Source of the DNA: Collimonas sp. OK607
Lineage (GTDB): Bacteria > Pseudomonadota > Gammaproteobacteria > Burkholderiales > Burkholderiaceae_D
Length of the DNA: 64,000 nt
Assembly (NCBI RefSeq): GCF_900111995.1
Contig: NZ_FOKF01000002.1
Span: 248,001 to 312,000, forward strand
Direction: 5' to 3'
Shown: positions 48,149-56,585 of the stretch, in pieces
How the letters are laid out: each line of letters opens with the position of its first letter
Numbering within the stretch: position 1 is the stretch's first letter
Made by a program: the position numbers and the translations under genes
Notes under the pieces: generated by a model
Told to the model about the DNA's origin: nothing
The model's input: only the letters and a program-made list of their open reading frames with translations
The model's database searches: none

Positions 48149-49669
48149 TCAGTTTGCCGTGCTTGCCTGAGGAGTGGCGGCGCTGCTTGCATTGGCTTCT
48201 GCAGGATTGAGTCCCTCGGCCGTAGCGTCAAAGCCGCCACCTAGCGACCTGATCAGGTTGACGCGCAAATCGGCTCTGCGGGCGCGCACATCAAGTTCGG
48301 TTTTACGTTGTGCCAGCCAGCCAATTTGGGTGCTCACCACTTGCAGCATGTTGCCGGTGCCGACCTGCTGCCGTTGCTCAGCCAGTTTCATGCCGCGCTC
48401 GGCTGCGTCGACCGCGGCTTGTTGACTCTTGTCCTGGGTTTCAGCCGCACGCAACGACTGCACGCTATCCGCCACTTCGTGGAAAGCGTCATTCAGCGCC
48501 TGGTTATAAGTCGCCACCGCGCCGTCATAAGCTGCGACCCGGCCTTTGAGCTGGGCGCGCAATGCACCGCCTTCAAAGATCGGCAGATGGATCGCCGGAC
48601 CGATGCCGACTACCTTGCTGCCATGAGTCAAGAACTGTGAAAAACCAAGGCTGGAAAAACCGGCCATGGCCGACAGGTTGACGTTCGGGTAGAACTCGGT
48701 CTTGGCAACCTTGATGTCGCTTTGCGCGGCTTCGACTTGCCAGCGTGCGGCGACTACATCGGGACGGCGTCCCAGCAACCCTAGCGGCAACTGGTCCGGC
48801 AGGGCGATGCTGCTATCCGCAGGCAGCGTCGGCACCGGGATTTTCAAACCGCGATCAGGACCTTGCCCCATCAACGCCGCGATCTGGTTACGGGTCAGCG
48901 CGATCGCTTCCTGCCATTGCGACTGCTCCGCACGCAAGTTGGCCACCTGTTGCCGGCTTTGTTGATTATCGGTTTGCGTATCGAGGCCGGCGGCAAAGCG
49001 TTGCTGCGTCAGCTTGTCCAGCTTGTCGCGCAATGCCAGCTGCTGATTGGTCAGGTCCAGTTGCGCATACTGGCGTCCCAGCTGCAGCCAGGCTTTCGAG
49101 ATGCCTGCAGTCAGCGCCAGGCGTGCTGCGTAGTGTTCGGCTTCCGCAGCTTTACTTTGCGATACGGCCGAGCTCAGCTGCGCACCGTGCTTGCCCCAGA
49201 AATCCAGGTCGTAAGAAAAATTCAGCGCGGTTTCATAGTCAGTTACATACATGCCGCCGAATGGCGGCGGGTAAATACTGTTCTCGCTGAAGCGCTCACG
49301 CGTTGCCGACAGACTGGCGCCGACCTGCGGTTTGCCGGTTGCACCAGCCGCTTCCACCATGGCGCGCGATGCTGCTATGCGGGCAGCAGCGGCTTGCAGA
49401 TTAGGATTGCTCGCCAGCGCTTCATCGACCAACTGCTGTAGCTGGCTGCCACCTATATTGCTGACCCACGAAGTGGCCGGCCACATGCCGCCTTGTCCAG
49501 GCAAGGACGATGTCGATGCATAGTCGTCCGGGCTATTGGAGTGGGCGGTGCTATGGATGCCGCTGAAATTGGCGCAAGCCGCCAGCAGTAGTGCGGCGGC
49601 GCTGATGGCAAGGCGCTGGGTGCCGAGTTTTGGCAGGCTGCGTCGGACTGAAGATGGATGAGAGTTCAT
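48149..49669 (-). CDS. NodT-type outer membrane efflux lipoprotein
   Basis: 506 aa from the ATG at 49669; a longer frame begins with TTG and is unlikely. A lipoprotein signal ends in LLLAACAN. Two repeated OEP (TolC-like) domains follow, with landmarks WWVSN-like start (SWVSNIGGSQLQQLVDEALASNPNLQAAAARI), YDLDFWGKHGAQL and LPLGLLGRRPDVVAARWQVEAAQSDI. It is the outer-membrane exit duct for the EmrAB-type pump. A candidate MarR site lies about 120 bp before its start. Confidence 0.94.
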   Translation of the reverse strand: MNSHPSSVRRSLPKLGTQRLAISAAALLLAACANFSGIHSTAHSNSPDDYASTSSLPGQGGMWPATSWVSNIGGSQLQQLVDEALASNPNLQAAAARIAASRAMVEAAGATGKPQVGASLSATRERFSENSIYPPPFGGMYVTDYETALNFSYDLDFWGKHGAQLSSAVSQSKAAEAEHYAARLALTAGISKAWLQLGRQYAQLDLTNQQLALRDKLDKLTQQRFAAGLDTQTDNQQSRQQVANLRAEQSQWQEAIALTRNQIAALMGQGPDRGLKIPVPTLPADSSIALPDQLPLGLLGRRPDVVAARWQVEAAQSDIKVAKTEFYPNVNLSAMAGFSSLGFSQFLTHGSKVVGIGPAIHLPIFEGGALRAQLKGRVAAYDGAVATYNQALNDAFHEVADSVQSLRAAETQDKSQQAAVDAAERGMKLAEQRQQVGTGNMLQVVSTQIGWLAQRKTELDVRARRADLRVNLIRSLGGGFDATAEGLNPAEANASSAATPQASTAN

Positions 49670-49786
49670 GTCGTTGTTGATGTGACTGGTTGGTTTAGCG
49701 GCCAAGGATAGAGCGACTGCGAGGACTACGAATGACTACGAATGACTATGCCAAGGCTGCTTGTTTAAAAGTAATATTGAATAAAT

Positions 49787-49805
49787 TATTCTTGCTTAGT
49801 CAATG
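49787..49805. promoter_or_regulatory. Second candidate MarR operator
   Basis: TATTCTTGCTTAGTCAATG matches the opposite strand of the perfect palindrome upstream of marR in all but two core positions. It covers the marR stop codon and lies upstream of the efflux genes, so it could give them separate control. Confidence 0.55.
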
Positions 49806-50279
49806 TGTTTTTTCTGACGGGGTATTAGAAACGTTATTCGCCAGCAAACGCTTTAGCATCGATTTCAAAAAGCCGATTTCCTCCGCGCTGAAGTCTGAAA
49901 AATGCTTGTTCAGTACGCCGCAAAATACCTGTGGCATCACTTTCGATAACGCCAGGCCATCCGCAGTCAGGTGCAATTTCATCAAACGCCTGTCGTGCAC
50001 ACATGGTTCGCGCTTAATCAGATCGCGGGCTACCAGACGGTCGATCATCCGTTTGGTAGAGGCGGCGTCGGTGTACGTGTCGCGCGCCAGATCGGCTGCA
50101 GTCGAATACTTTCCTGATGACAACATCAGGATAATAGCGCCTTGCGCATGGGTTATCCCGTATTGCGCCAGGGATTCATCAGAGCTTTTGGTCAGCATGG
50201 CGCGCGAGCGCGCCAATAAATAGCCTATGCTCTCTTCAATCTGATACGCATCCAGAGTGAATAGTGGTGGTTTGTTCAC
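49800..50279 (-). CDS. MarR-family transcriptional regulator
   Basis: 159 aa. The winged helix is recognised from ITHAQGAIILMLSSGKYSTAADLARDTYTDAASTKRMIDRLVARDLIKREPCVHDRRLMKLHLTADG, with the wing residues DRR. MarR proteins are dimers that release DNA on binding phenolic or drug ligands. It is the first gene of the minus-strand efflux operon. A perfect palindrome lies 48 bp upstream of its ATG and a similar one at its 3' end, so it likely represses itself and the pump. Confidence 0.94.
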   Translation of the reverse strand: MNKPPLFTLDAYQIEESIGYLLARSRAMLTKSSDESLAQYGITHAQGAIILMLSSGKYSTAADLARDTYTDAASTKRMIDRLVARDLIKREPCVHDRRLMKLHLTADGLALSKVMPQVFCGVLNKHFSDFSAEEIGFLKSMLKRLLANNVSNTPSEKTH

Positions 50280-50326
50280 GACGCTCTCAACTTATTTCTC
50301 AACTTGGTACTTGATTTAATGCACTA

Positions 50327-50351
50327 ATATTCATTGCCTAGGCAAGAATAT
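50327..50351. promoter_or_regulatory. Candidate MarR operator upstream of marR
   Basis: The core TTGCCTAGGCAA is a perfect 12-bp palindrome. It is extended on both sides by ATATTC and GAATAT with one extra base on the left, giving a 25-bp near-perfect dyad, the usual size of a MarR site. Confidence 0.7.
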
Positions 50352-50396
50352 ACTGCAAAATAAAACTCCTTGCTGAGAACACTCTAGAACAGTTAT

Positions 50397-51806
50397 TCAG
50401 ATCTTGTTGGCGGCTGCTTCATCGGGGCCGGTTGCAAGCGCGGGCAGTTGCACCAGTACAGCCAGGCCGCGTTGTTGATCGCCGGCGGCCAACGTCACCG
50501 TGCCTTGTGCTGCGATCACAATTTCCTTGACGATGGCAAGGCCCAGGCCGGTGCCCTCCTGGCCTGGCGCCGCGTTACGGAAAAACCGCTCGAACACGCG
50601 GTTGCGTACTTCGGCGGGAATCCCCGGGCCGTTGTCGCTGACGCTGATGTCGACCTGTTCGTGACCGGCCGCGATGGCGACGGTGACCTTGCCATTGACG
50701 GGGGTGTAGCGGATGGCGTTGTCGACCAGGTTCATCATCATGGCCGTGAACAAGGCTTCGTTTCCCATCACCCAGGCATGCTGCATTTTTGTCTCAAGTC
50801 CAAGGTCGATATTCTTGCGCTGAGCCAGGTCGACAATATCTTCCAGCACCGCTGCCGAGACTGCCATCAAATCCACCGGCTGTCTGAGGAAAGCCGTGGT
50901 ATTGGAGGCTTCCGCCTGCGACAGCAGCAGCAGCTTGTTGGTCAGCTCGGTCATGTTGCGGCTGCTTTCCTGCATCGCTTGCAGTACTTCGCTGCGCCGC
51001 TCTTCGTCGTTCAGTCGGCGGGCAAACTGGATCTGGGAATCGAGCAGAGTCAGGGGTGTGCGCAATTGATGGGCGGCGTCGGTGATGAAGCGTTTTTGCG
51101 CTGCGACCTGTGTGTTCAGGCGCTGGATGGTCTGGTTGATCGCTTCGACGATAGGCCGCAGTTCCAGTTGCAACTGGCCAGGCCTGATCGGCGACACAGA
51201 AGTGGAATCGCGCGAAGCCAGTTGATCTTTCAGGTGCATCAACGGCCGCAACTCCATGGTCAGGCCAAGCACTACCAGAATCGCGGCCAACAACAACATG
51301 GCGACTTGACGGAGCAGGGAAGGGCGCCACAGGTCTGCCACCATCTGGTCGTGGGCGCGGGGGGTCTGTCCAACCAGGATGGCGATCTTGTGCAACTGGC
51401 CGGCGTTATACAGCGTACGGACCTGGCTGACCACGCGCAACATCTGGCCATGGTAGTCGATGTCGCTGAAGGCTGGCGTACCTAGTGGAAAGCGCAGCGC
51501 CTGCGGGAAGTCGGGCCGGCCGGCCAGCAATCTGTCCTGGTCGGTAATCACCTGGTAATACACCTGGTCCTGTTCCGGAGAGACCAGCAACTCCAGCGCC
51601 GCCGGCGGTATGCTGGCATGCGGCACGCCGTCCAGCCACTGGATCTCGCCGGCGATCACCTGCGCCGACGCCAGCAACGCATGGTCTTGCAACAGGTCCG
51701 CGGTCTGCCGCGCACTGCGATACGACAGCGCAGCACTGACCGCGACAAATAAAGTCAGCGGAATCAGCAACCACAACAGTAAGCGCAGGCGCAGGCTGAT
51801 GATCAA
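50397..51806 (-). CDS. TctE-like sensor histidine kinase
   Basis: 469 aa. The start LRLRLLLWLLIPLTLFVAVSAALSYRSARQTADLL and the following extracytoplasmic region match the 2CSK_N sensor of TctE-type kinases. A second transmembrane helix lies near residue 170 (LLRQVAMLLLAAILVVLGL), then a HAMP-like linker. The HisKA box is ITDAAHQLRTPLTLLDSQI, and the ATPase has LVDNAIRYT, SDNGPGIP and GTGLGLAIVKEI. It overlaps the response regulator gene by 4 bp. The signal is unknown; the family often senses carboxylic acids. Confidence 0.92.
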   Translation of the reverse strand: MIISLRLRLLLWLLIPLTLFVAVSAALSYRSARQTADLLQDHALLASAQVIAGEIQWLDGVPHASIPPAALELLVSPEQDQVYYQVITDQDRLLAGRPDFPQALRFPLGTPAFSDIDYHGQMLRVVSQVRTLYNAGQLHKIAILVGQTPRAHDQMVADLWRPSLLRQVAMLLLAAILVVLGLTMELRPLMHLKDQLASRDSTSVSPIRPGQLQLELRPIVEAINQTIQRLNTQVAAQKRFITDAAHQLRTPLTLLDSQIQFARRLNDEERRSEVLQAMQESSRNMTELTNKLLLLSQAEASNTTAFLRQPVDLMAVSAAVLEDIVDLAQRKNIDLGLETKMQHAWVMGNEALFTAMMMNLVDNAIRYTPVNGKVTVAIAAGHEQVDISVSDNGPGIPAEVRNRVFERFFRNAAPGQEGTGLGLAIVKEIVIAAQGTVTLAAGDQQRGLAVLVQLPALATGPDEAAANKI

Positions 51807-52477
51807 TTGAGGTCTTTCTGCTTTAGTAGATAACCGAGTCCGCGCAGGGTCATGATGGCGGCCTGGCAGTGCTCCAGTTTCTTGCGCAAACGGTGGATAT
51901 AGATTTCAATCGCGTCGGCGCTGGGTTCATCGTCGAGTCCGAATACGCCATCCATCAAGGCGCTCTTGGAGACGGTCTTGCCTTGTTTCAGCATCAGGAT
52001 TTCGAGTACGTCGTGTTCGCGTCCGGGCAGCGCCAGCACCTGGCCGGCAATCGAAAACTGTCGCGTGTTGCTGTCATAGCGCAGGTCGCCACATTGCATT
52101 TCTGCGGTCTTGCCGGGCGTTTGACGGCGGATCAGTGCCTTGATCCGGGCGACCAGTTCGCGTACCTCGAACGGCTTGACCAGGTAGTCGTCGGCGCCGG
52201 CGCCGAGGCAATCGACTTTCTCGTCAATCGAGCCGCTGGCGGTGAGAATCATGACCGGCACGTTGTTATGCCGCTCGCGCAAGCGGCGCAAGACGCTCTT
52301 GCCGCTCATTTTCGGCAGCTGCAGGTCGAGCAAGACCACATCGTAGTTTTCGCTTTGCAGCAGGCGGTCGGCGGCTTCGCCATCGGTGGCGACATCAAGG
52401 GTGAACTTCTCTTCCTTGAGTATCTTGCTGAGCCATAGCGCAAGCGGTGGATTGTCTTCGATCAGGAGTAATTTCAT
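51803..52477 (-). CDS. TctD/QseB-like response regulator
   Basis: 224 aa OmpR-type regulator. The receiver has EDNP, Asp in VVLLDLQLPKMSG and Lys in LVKPFEVREL; the winged helix has VSKSALMDGVFGLDDEPSADAIEIYIHRLRKKL. The DEPSADAIEIYIHRLRKKLE segment is typical of the TctD/QseB branch rather than PhoB. First gene of the pair and divergent from the ABC transporter genes across a 182-bp gap, so that transporter is the likely target. Confidence 0.92.
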   Translation of the reverse strand: MKLLLIEDNPPLALWLSKILKEEKFTLDVATDGEAADRLLQSENYDVVLLDLQLPKMSGKSVLRRLRERHNNVPVMILTASGSIDEKVDCLGAGADDYLVKPFEVRELVARIKALIRRQTPGKTAEMQCGDLRYDSNTRQFSIAGQVLALPGREHDVLEILMLKQGKTVSKSALMDGVFGLDDEPSADAIEIYIHRLRKKLEHCQAAIMTLRGLGYLLKQKDLN

Positions 52478-52659
52478 GGAAACAGGATAGATTGGTTATG
52501 TTGCAGTGCAAGCTAAATTACACGAAATTTAAACGAAATAACGCGAATTTGGAAAGCTGGATGAAAGTTAGCGCACTCTAGAATACGCTCAAGACTGGAG
52601 CAACGGCACCCCGCCGCATGTATCCGGTCAATATCCCAATAATAAATGGAGACAACTTA

Positions 52660-53676
52660 ATGCATACCCTCATTCGTGGATCACTGATTTCCGCTTTGCT
52701 CGTCGCTGCCGGTGTCGTTGGCGCAAGCCCGGCAATGGCAGCCGATTCAGGAAAAATCACCATCATGGTCGGTGGCATCACCAAGATGATCTACCTGCCG
52801 GCCAAGCTTACCGAGCAGCTGGGGTATTTCAAGGAAGAGGGACTGGACGTCGAGTTGCAATCGCAACCGGCCGGCGTGGATGCCGAAAATGAATTGCTGG
52901 CTGGCGCGGTGCAGGCGGTAGTCGGCTTTTACGATCACTCTATCGATTTGCAAAGCAAGGGTAAGGAAGTCACCGCGATTACGATTTTCGGCCAGGTTCC
53001 GGGCGAAGTGGAAATGGTATCGACCAAAGCCGCCGCTACGATCAAGAGCATGGCTGACGTCAAGGGAAAAACACTGGGCGTAACCGGCCTCGGTTCCTCG
53101 ACTAATTTCCTGACCCAGTATCTGGCGGCCAAGCACGGTATCACTTCCAGCCAGTACTCGGTGTTGCCAGTGGGCGCCGACAACACTTTCATCGTCGCGA
53201 TCAAGCAAGGACGCATCGATGCAGGCATGACTACCGAGCCGACCGTGTCGCAGCTACTGAAAACCGGTGAGGCTTCGGTGCTGGTCGACATGCGTACCGT
53301 CGAAGGCACGGTCAAGGCGCTGGGTGGTTTGTACCCTGCGTCCAGCCTGTATGTCCAAGGGCCTTGGCTGAAGTCGCATAAGGCTGAAGCCGGCAAGCTG
53401 GCACGTGCCTTTGTCAAGACACTCAAATACATCAATACCCACAGCGCTGAGGAAATCGCAGACAAGATGCCGAAGGATTACTACGGCAATAACAAGCCGA
53501 TGTATGTGCAGGCCTTGCAAAACTCCCTGCCGATGTTTTCAGCGGACGGCAAAATGCCTGTCGGCGGCCCGGAAACAGTACTGTCGGTTCTGTCCGGCTT
53601 CAATCCGAACGTCAAGGGCAAGCATATTGACCTTGCTAAAACCTATACCAACGAGTTTGTCAGTCTGGCCAAATAA
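52660..53676 (+). CDS. NitT/TauT-type ABC transporter, periplasmic binding protein
   Basis: 338 aa from the ATG at 52660, preceded by TGGAGA. The signal peptide (LISALLVAAGVVGASPAMA) is cleaved before ADSGK. The NMT1/SsuA-like fold is clear: YLPAKLTEQLGYFKEEGLDVELQ, GAVQAVVGFYDHSIDLQSKG and MADVKGKTLGVTGLGSSTNFLTQYLAAKHG. The family binds sulfonates, nitrate, taurine, riboflavin precursors or aromatic acids; the ligand here cannot be read from the sequence. First gene of the cassette. Confidence 0.92.
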   Translation: MHTLIRGSLISALLVAAGVVGASPAMAADSGKITIMVGGITKMIYLPAKLTEQLGYFKEEGLDVELQSQPAGVDAENELLAGAVQAVVGFYDHSIDLQSKGKEVTAITIFGQVPGEVEMVSTKAAATIKSMADVKGKTLGVTGLGSSTNFLTQYLAAKHGITSSQYSVLPVGADNTFIVAIKQGRIDAGMTTEPTVSQLLKTGEASVLVDMRTVEGTVKALGGLYPASSLYVQGPWLKSHKAEAGKLARAFVKTLKYINTHSAEEIADKMPKDYYGNNKPMYVQALQNSLPMFSADGKMPVGGPETVLSVLSGFNPNVKGKHIDLAKTYTNEFVSLAK

Positions 53677-53730
53677 GGCTGACGCCGCACAAGCTTAACA
53701 GCGAATCTTAGTAACAAATAAGTGAGTGGA

Positions 53731-53753
53731 CCGGAGTCGCGCAGCGGCTCCGG
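53731..53753 (+). repeat. Hairpin between the binding-protein and ATPase genes
   Basis: ccggagtcgc / gcggctccgg (one G-T pair) with a 3-nt loop, and no T-run. It probably lowers downstream expression or protects the 3' end of the binding-protein message. Confidence 0.55.
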
Positions 53754-53827
53754 TGACGAGACTCGCGCCAACCGGATACGTCGGTGTGGCTACGATAGGC
53801 AAAACAACGCATAACCAGGAACTTCAA

Positions 53828-54664
53828 ATGAACCAAGCAACTTACGCGCAAACCGCGGCATCGTCGGCGGCACCTCAAGTTTTGCGGGACACCCCCGCCA
53901 TCGAATTACGTAACGTGTCGTGCCGTTTCATCTCGCCTGACGGCAAGGCCACGGTAGCGCTGCGTGATTTCACCATGAGCGTGGCGCGCGGTGAGTTCGT
54001 CGCTATCGTGGGACCGACCGGCTGCGGTAAATCGACGACGCTGAGCATGATCACCGGGTTGCTCAAGCCAACCGTGGGCGAAGTGCGCATCATGGGCGAA
54101 CCGGTCAGCGGCATCGATCCGCGGATTGGTTTTGTATTCCAGAACGATGCGGTATTCCCTTGGCGCAGCGTGCTCCACAACGTGGCAGCCGGACCGCTGT
54201 TCCGCGGCAAACCGAAAGACGCCGCTTATGCCCTTGCCGAAGAGTGGATACGCCGTGTCGGCCTCGACAAGTTCGCCAATCACTATCCGCATCAATTGTC
54301 CGGTGGCATGCGCAAACGCGTTGCCCTGGCGCAGACGTTCATCAACAGCCCTGAGATCTTGTTGATGGACGAGCCTTTCAGCGCGCTCGACATGCAGACC
54401 CGCACCCTGATGCAAGACGAGTTGCTGCAGTTGTGGTCGTCGCAATCCGGTTCGGTGGTGTTCGTTACCCATGATCTGGAAGAAGCGATTGCGCTGGCCG
54501 ACAAAGTCTATGTCTTGACCGCGCGTCCTGCCACCTTGAAGAGTGTGTACGAGATCGATCTGCCGCGCCCACGGGTGATGTCGGAAGTGCGTTATGAACA
54601 GCGCTTCATCGATATCTCCCGCAAGATCTGGGCCGATCTGCGCGAAGAAGTGCACATTAGCTAA
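53828..54664 (+). CDS. NitT/TauT-type ABC transporter ATPase
   Basis: 278 aa from the ATG at 53828; in-frame upstream sequence is not conserved. Walker A GPTGCGKSTTLSM, Q-loop FVFQNDAVFPWRSVLHN, signature LSGGMRKRVALAQ, Walker B ILLMDEPFSALD and His switch FVTHDLEEAIALAD. The FPWR and C-terminal features fit the SsuB/TauB/NrtD group. Confidence 0.94.
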   Translation: MNQATYAQTAASSAAPQVLRDTPAIELRNVSCRFISPDGKATVALRDFTMSVARGEFVAIVGPTGCGKSTTLSMITGLLKPTVGEVRIMGEPVSGIDPRIGFVFQNDAVFPWRSVLHNVAAGPLFRGKPKDAAYALAEEWIRRVGLDKFANHYPHQLSGGMRKRVALAQTFINSPEILLMDEPFSALDMQTRTLMQDELLQLWSSQSGSVVFVTHDLEEAIALADKVYVLTARPATLKSVYEIDLPRPRVMSEVRYEQRFIDISRKIWADLREEVHIS

Positions 54665-54750
54665 TCCCTGGCTTTATCCATTTACATACCGTTGCCCGGC
54701 TTGATATCAACATCGATATCATCCCGGACGGAAGCAAAAAGGCAATTATC

Positions 54751-55605
54751 ATGAATCAAGTACACACAATCGACAAGCTCAGCGCGGCCAGCCTGGCCAC
54801 TGTTGAACAAGAGGCGCAACGAAAAATCAAGCAACGCTATTGGCTGGTGATGTCACTGCGCGTCGCCATCCTGATTTTTACGCTAGGCGGCTGGGAGCTG
54901 GCGGCAAGACTGAACTGGATTGATCCATTCTTCTTTTCGCAACCTTCGCTGATCGTGGTGCAAATCTATGACTGGATCATGGAAGGTACCTCGCAAGGCC
55001 CGTTATGGACCCAGGTCCTGGTAACCCTGGAAGAAACCGTGCTGGGATTCCTGATCGGTTCCGTGGCCGGCGTTATTTGCGGTATTTTGCTGGGCCGTAA
55101 TAAATTGCTGTCCGATGTCTTCAGTATTTATATCCAGATTGCCAATTCGATTCCACGGGTGGTGCTGGGTTCGATTTTCGTCATCGCGCTGGGTCTCGGC
55201 ATGGCGTCCAAAGTTGCGCTGGCGGTGGTGATGGTGTTCTTCGTGGTGTTCGGCAACGCCTTCCAAGGTGTACGTGAAGCCGACCGTTACATGATTGCCA
55301 ATGCGCAGATTCTCGGTGCGTCGCCGCGCCAGGTCACGATGTCGGTAGTAATTCCTTCCGCATTGAGCTGGATCCTGGCGAGTCTGCACGTGAGTTTCGG
55401 TTTTGCCCTGGTTGGTGCGGTGGTGGGTGAATTCCTCGGTTCCAAGCAAGGTATCGGCCTGTTGATATCAACCGCACAAGGCGCTTTCAATGCCAGCGGC
55501 GTGTTTGCAGCGATGATCGTGCTGGCGGTGGTGGCCCTGGCTGCGGACTATTTGCTGACCACTCTGGAAAAACGTTTGCTTAAATGGCGTCCTGTGGCAT
55601 TCTGA
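54751..55605 (+). CDS. NitT/TauT-type ABC transporter permease
   Basis: 284 aa, about six transmembrane helices. N-terminal cytoplasmic stretch of ~45 residues, then IFTLGGWELAARLNWIDPFFFSQPS. The coupling EAA loop is EADRYMIANAQILGASPRQVTMSVVIPSALSWILASL, and the family's GAVVGEFLGSKQGIGLLI follows. It works with the adjacent binding protein and ATPase. Last gene of the cassette; a strong terminator follows. Confidence 0.94.
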   Translation: MNQVHTIDKLSAASLATVEQEAQRKIKQRYWLVMSLRVAILIFTLGGWELAARLNWIDPFFFSQPSLIVVQIYDWIMEGTSQGPLWTQVLVTLEETVLGFLIGSVAGVICGILLGRNKLLSDVFSIYIQIANSIPRVVLGSIFVIALGLGMASKVALAVVMVFFVVFGNAFQGVREADRYMIANAQILGASPRQVTMSVVIPSALSWILASLHVSFGFALVGAVVGEFLGSKQGIGLLISTAQGAFNASGVFAAMIVLAVVALAADYLLTTLEKRLLKWRPVAF

Positions 55606-55628
55606 GTTCTAGTAGTGTCTTAAGGTTG

Positions 55629-55660
55629 CGGCGCATCGTGTTCGATGCGCCGTTTTTTTT
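55629..55660 (+). terminator. Terminator of the ABC transporter operon
   Basis: cggcgcatcg, a tgtt loop, cgatgcgccg and eight T, 24 bp after the permease stop. Confidence 0.93.
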
Positions 55661-55683
55661 GCCCGATTTGCTCTGGCTCTTGC

Positions 55684-56418
55684 TTAGACTCTTCCCGTCG
55701 ACAGCCACGTCGCCCAGTCGCTCCTGCCGTTCTTTAGCGCCGTCGCGGCTGCTTTGTGATGGTCGTAGCTGATATTCAGATGCATGACATTCCAGCCATG
55801 CGCGGTTTGTTCGCAAATGGCATAACGGGCATGCGGGCTGCCGTTCTCGATGGCGTGGAAGTAGGGCTGGTCGTCGTCGTATGCTTGCAAGCCGACGCTG
55901 CCGGGATTAACCACAAGGCGCTCGCCGGAGATCGCATGGGCGCGTGGCTTGTGTGTATGGCCACAAATGATCAGGCTATGCGTGATGCCTGCGGCACGGG
56001 TTTCGATATCGGCAGCCGCGGCCATGCGGCAGCCGTGCTGGTCGACCTGCTCAAGAAAATAAATCAAATCGCTGGCCGGCGTGCCGTGGCACATGAAAAC
56101 CTCGTCGGAGATAACCAGTGTGCCTGGCAATCCTTTGATCCAGTCGCGCTGCGCCTGCGTCGTGTGTTCAAACGCGAACTGATCGCTGGGATGGCCGGCT
56201 TGCTGTTCGCAGGCAAGCAACTGGCGCTCGTGGTTGCCGCGAATGGTTGGCAGTTGCAGCGGCATCAATAAATCTGCGGTCGCCGCGGGTTCCAGCGGCC
56301 CGGACAGGATGTCGCCGGCGTTGACGATCAAATCCACCCCTTGCTTCCTGATGTCGGCCAGAACGGCTTCCAGCGCCCAGATGTTGGCGTGAATGTCGGA
56401 AAGAATGGCGAGTCTCAT
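55684..56418 (-). CDS. Calcineurin-like metallophosphoesterase
   Basis: 244 aa from the ATG at 56418 (MRLAILSDIHANIWALEAVL); ATGs at 56430 and 56490 are in frame but add unconserved residues. Metal ligands of the family are seen: Asp and His in LSDIHAN, Asp in VNAGDILSGP, Asn-His in TIRGNHERQ, and the later His residues in FMCHGTP and ICGHTHKPRA. This is the YfcE/MJ0936-type group of small phosphodiesterases; the natural substrate is not known. It stands between two operons with terminators on both sides. Confidence 0.9.
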   Translation of the reverse strand: MRLAILSDIHANIWALEAVLADIRKQGVDLIVNAGDILSGPLEPAATADLLMPLQLPTIRGNHERQLLACEQQAGHPSDQFAFEHTTQAQRDWIKGLPGTLVISDEVFMCHGTPASDLIYFLEQVDQHGCRMAAAADIETRAAGITHSLIICGHTHKPRAHAISGERLVVNPGSVGLQAYDDDQPYFHAIENGSPHARYAICEQTAHGWNVMHLNISYDHHKAAATALKNGRSDWATWLSTGRV

Positions 56419-56481
56419 TGGCGTACCCATCGGCTGGTTTCGCCATGAAAGATGGCGGAATACCACATCATCAAATAAAAA

Positions 56482-56515
56482 CGGGTGCAATTCAACCGAA
56501 ATTGAATTGCACCCG
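56482..56515 (-). terminator. Terminator after the PhoH-like gene
   Basis: cgggtgcaattca / tgaattgcacccg, 13 perfect pairs with an 8-nt loop; on the minus strand a T-rich run follows directly. Confidence 0.9.
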
Positions 56516-56585
56516 TTCAGCCGTCCGGCCAGCGCATCTCTGCGCTAGCTATTAGCCGCTCTTACAACATTTTTTACAACATCTC

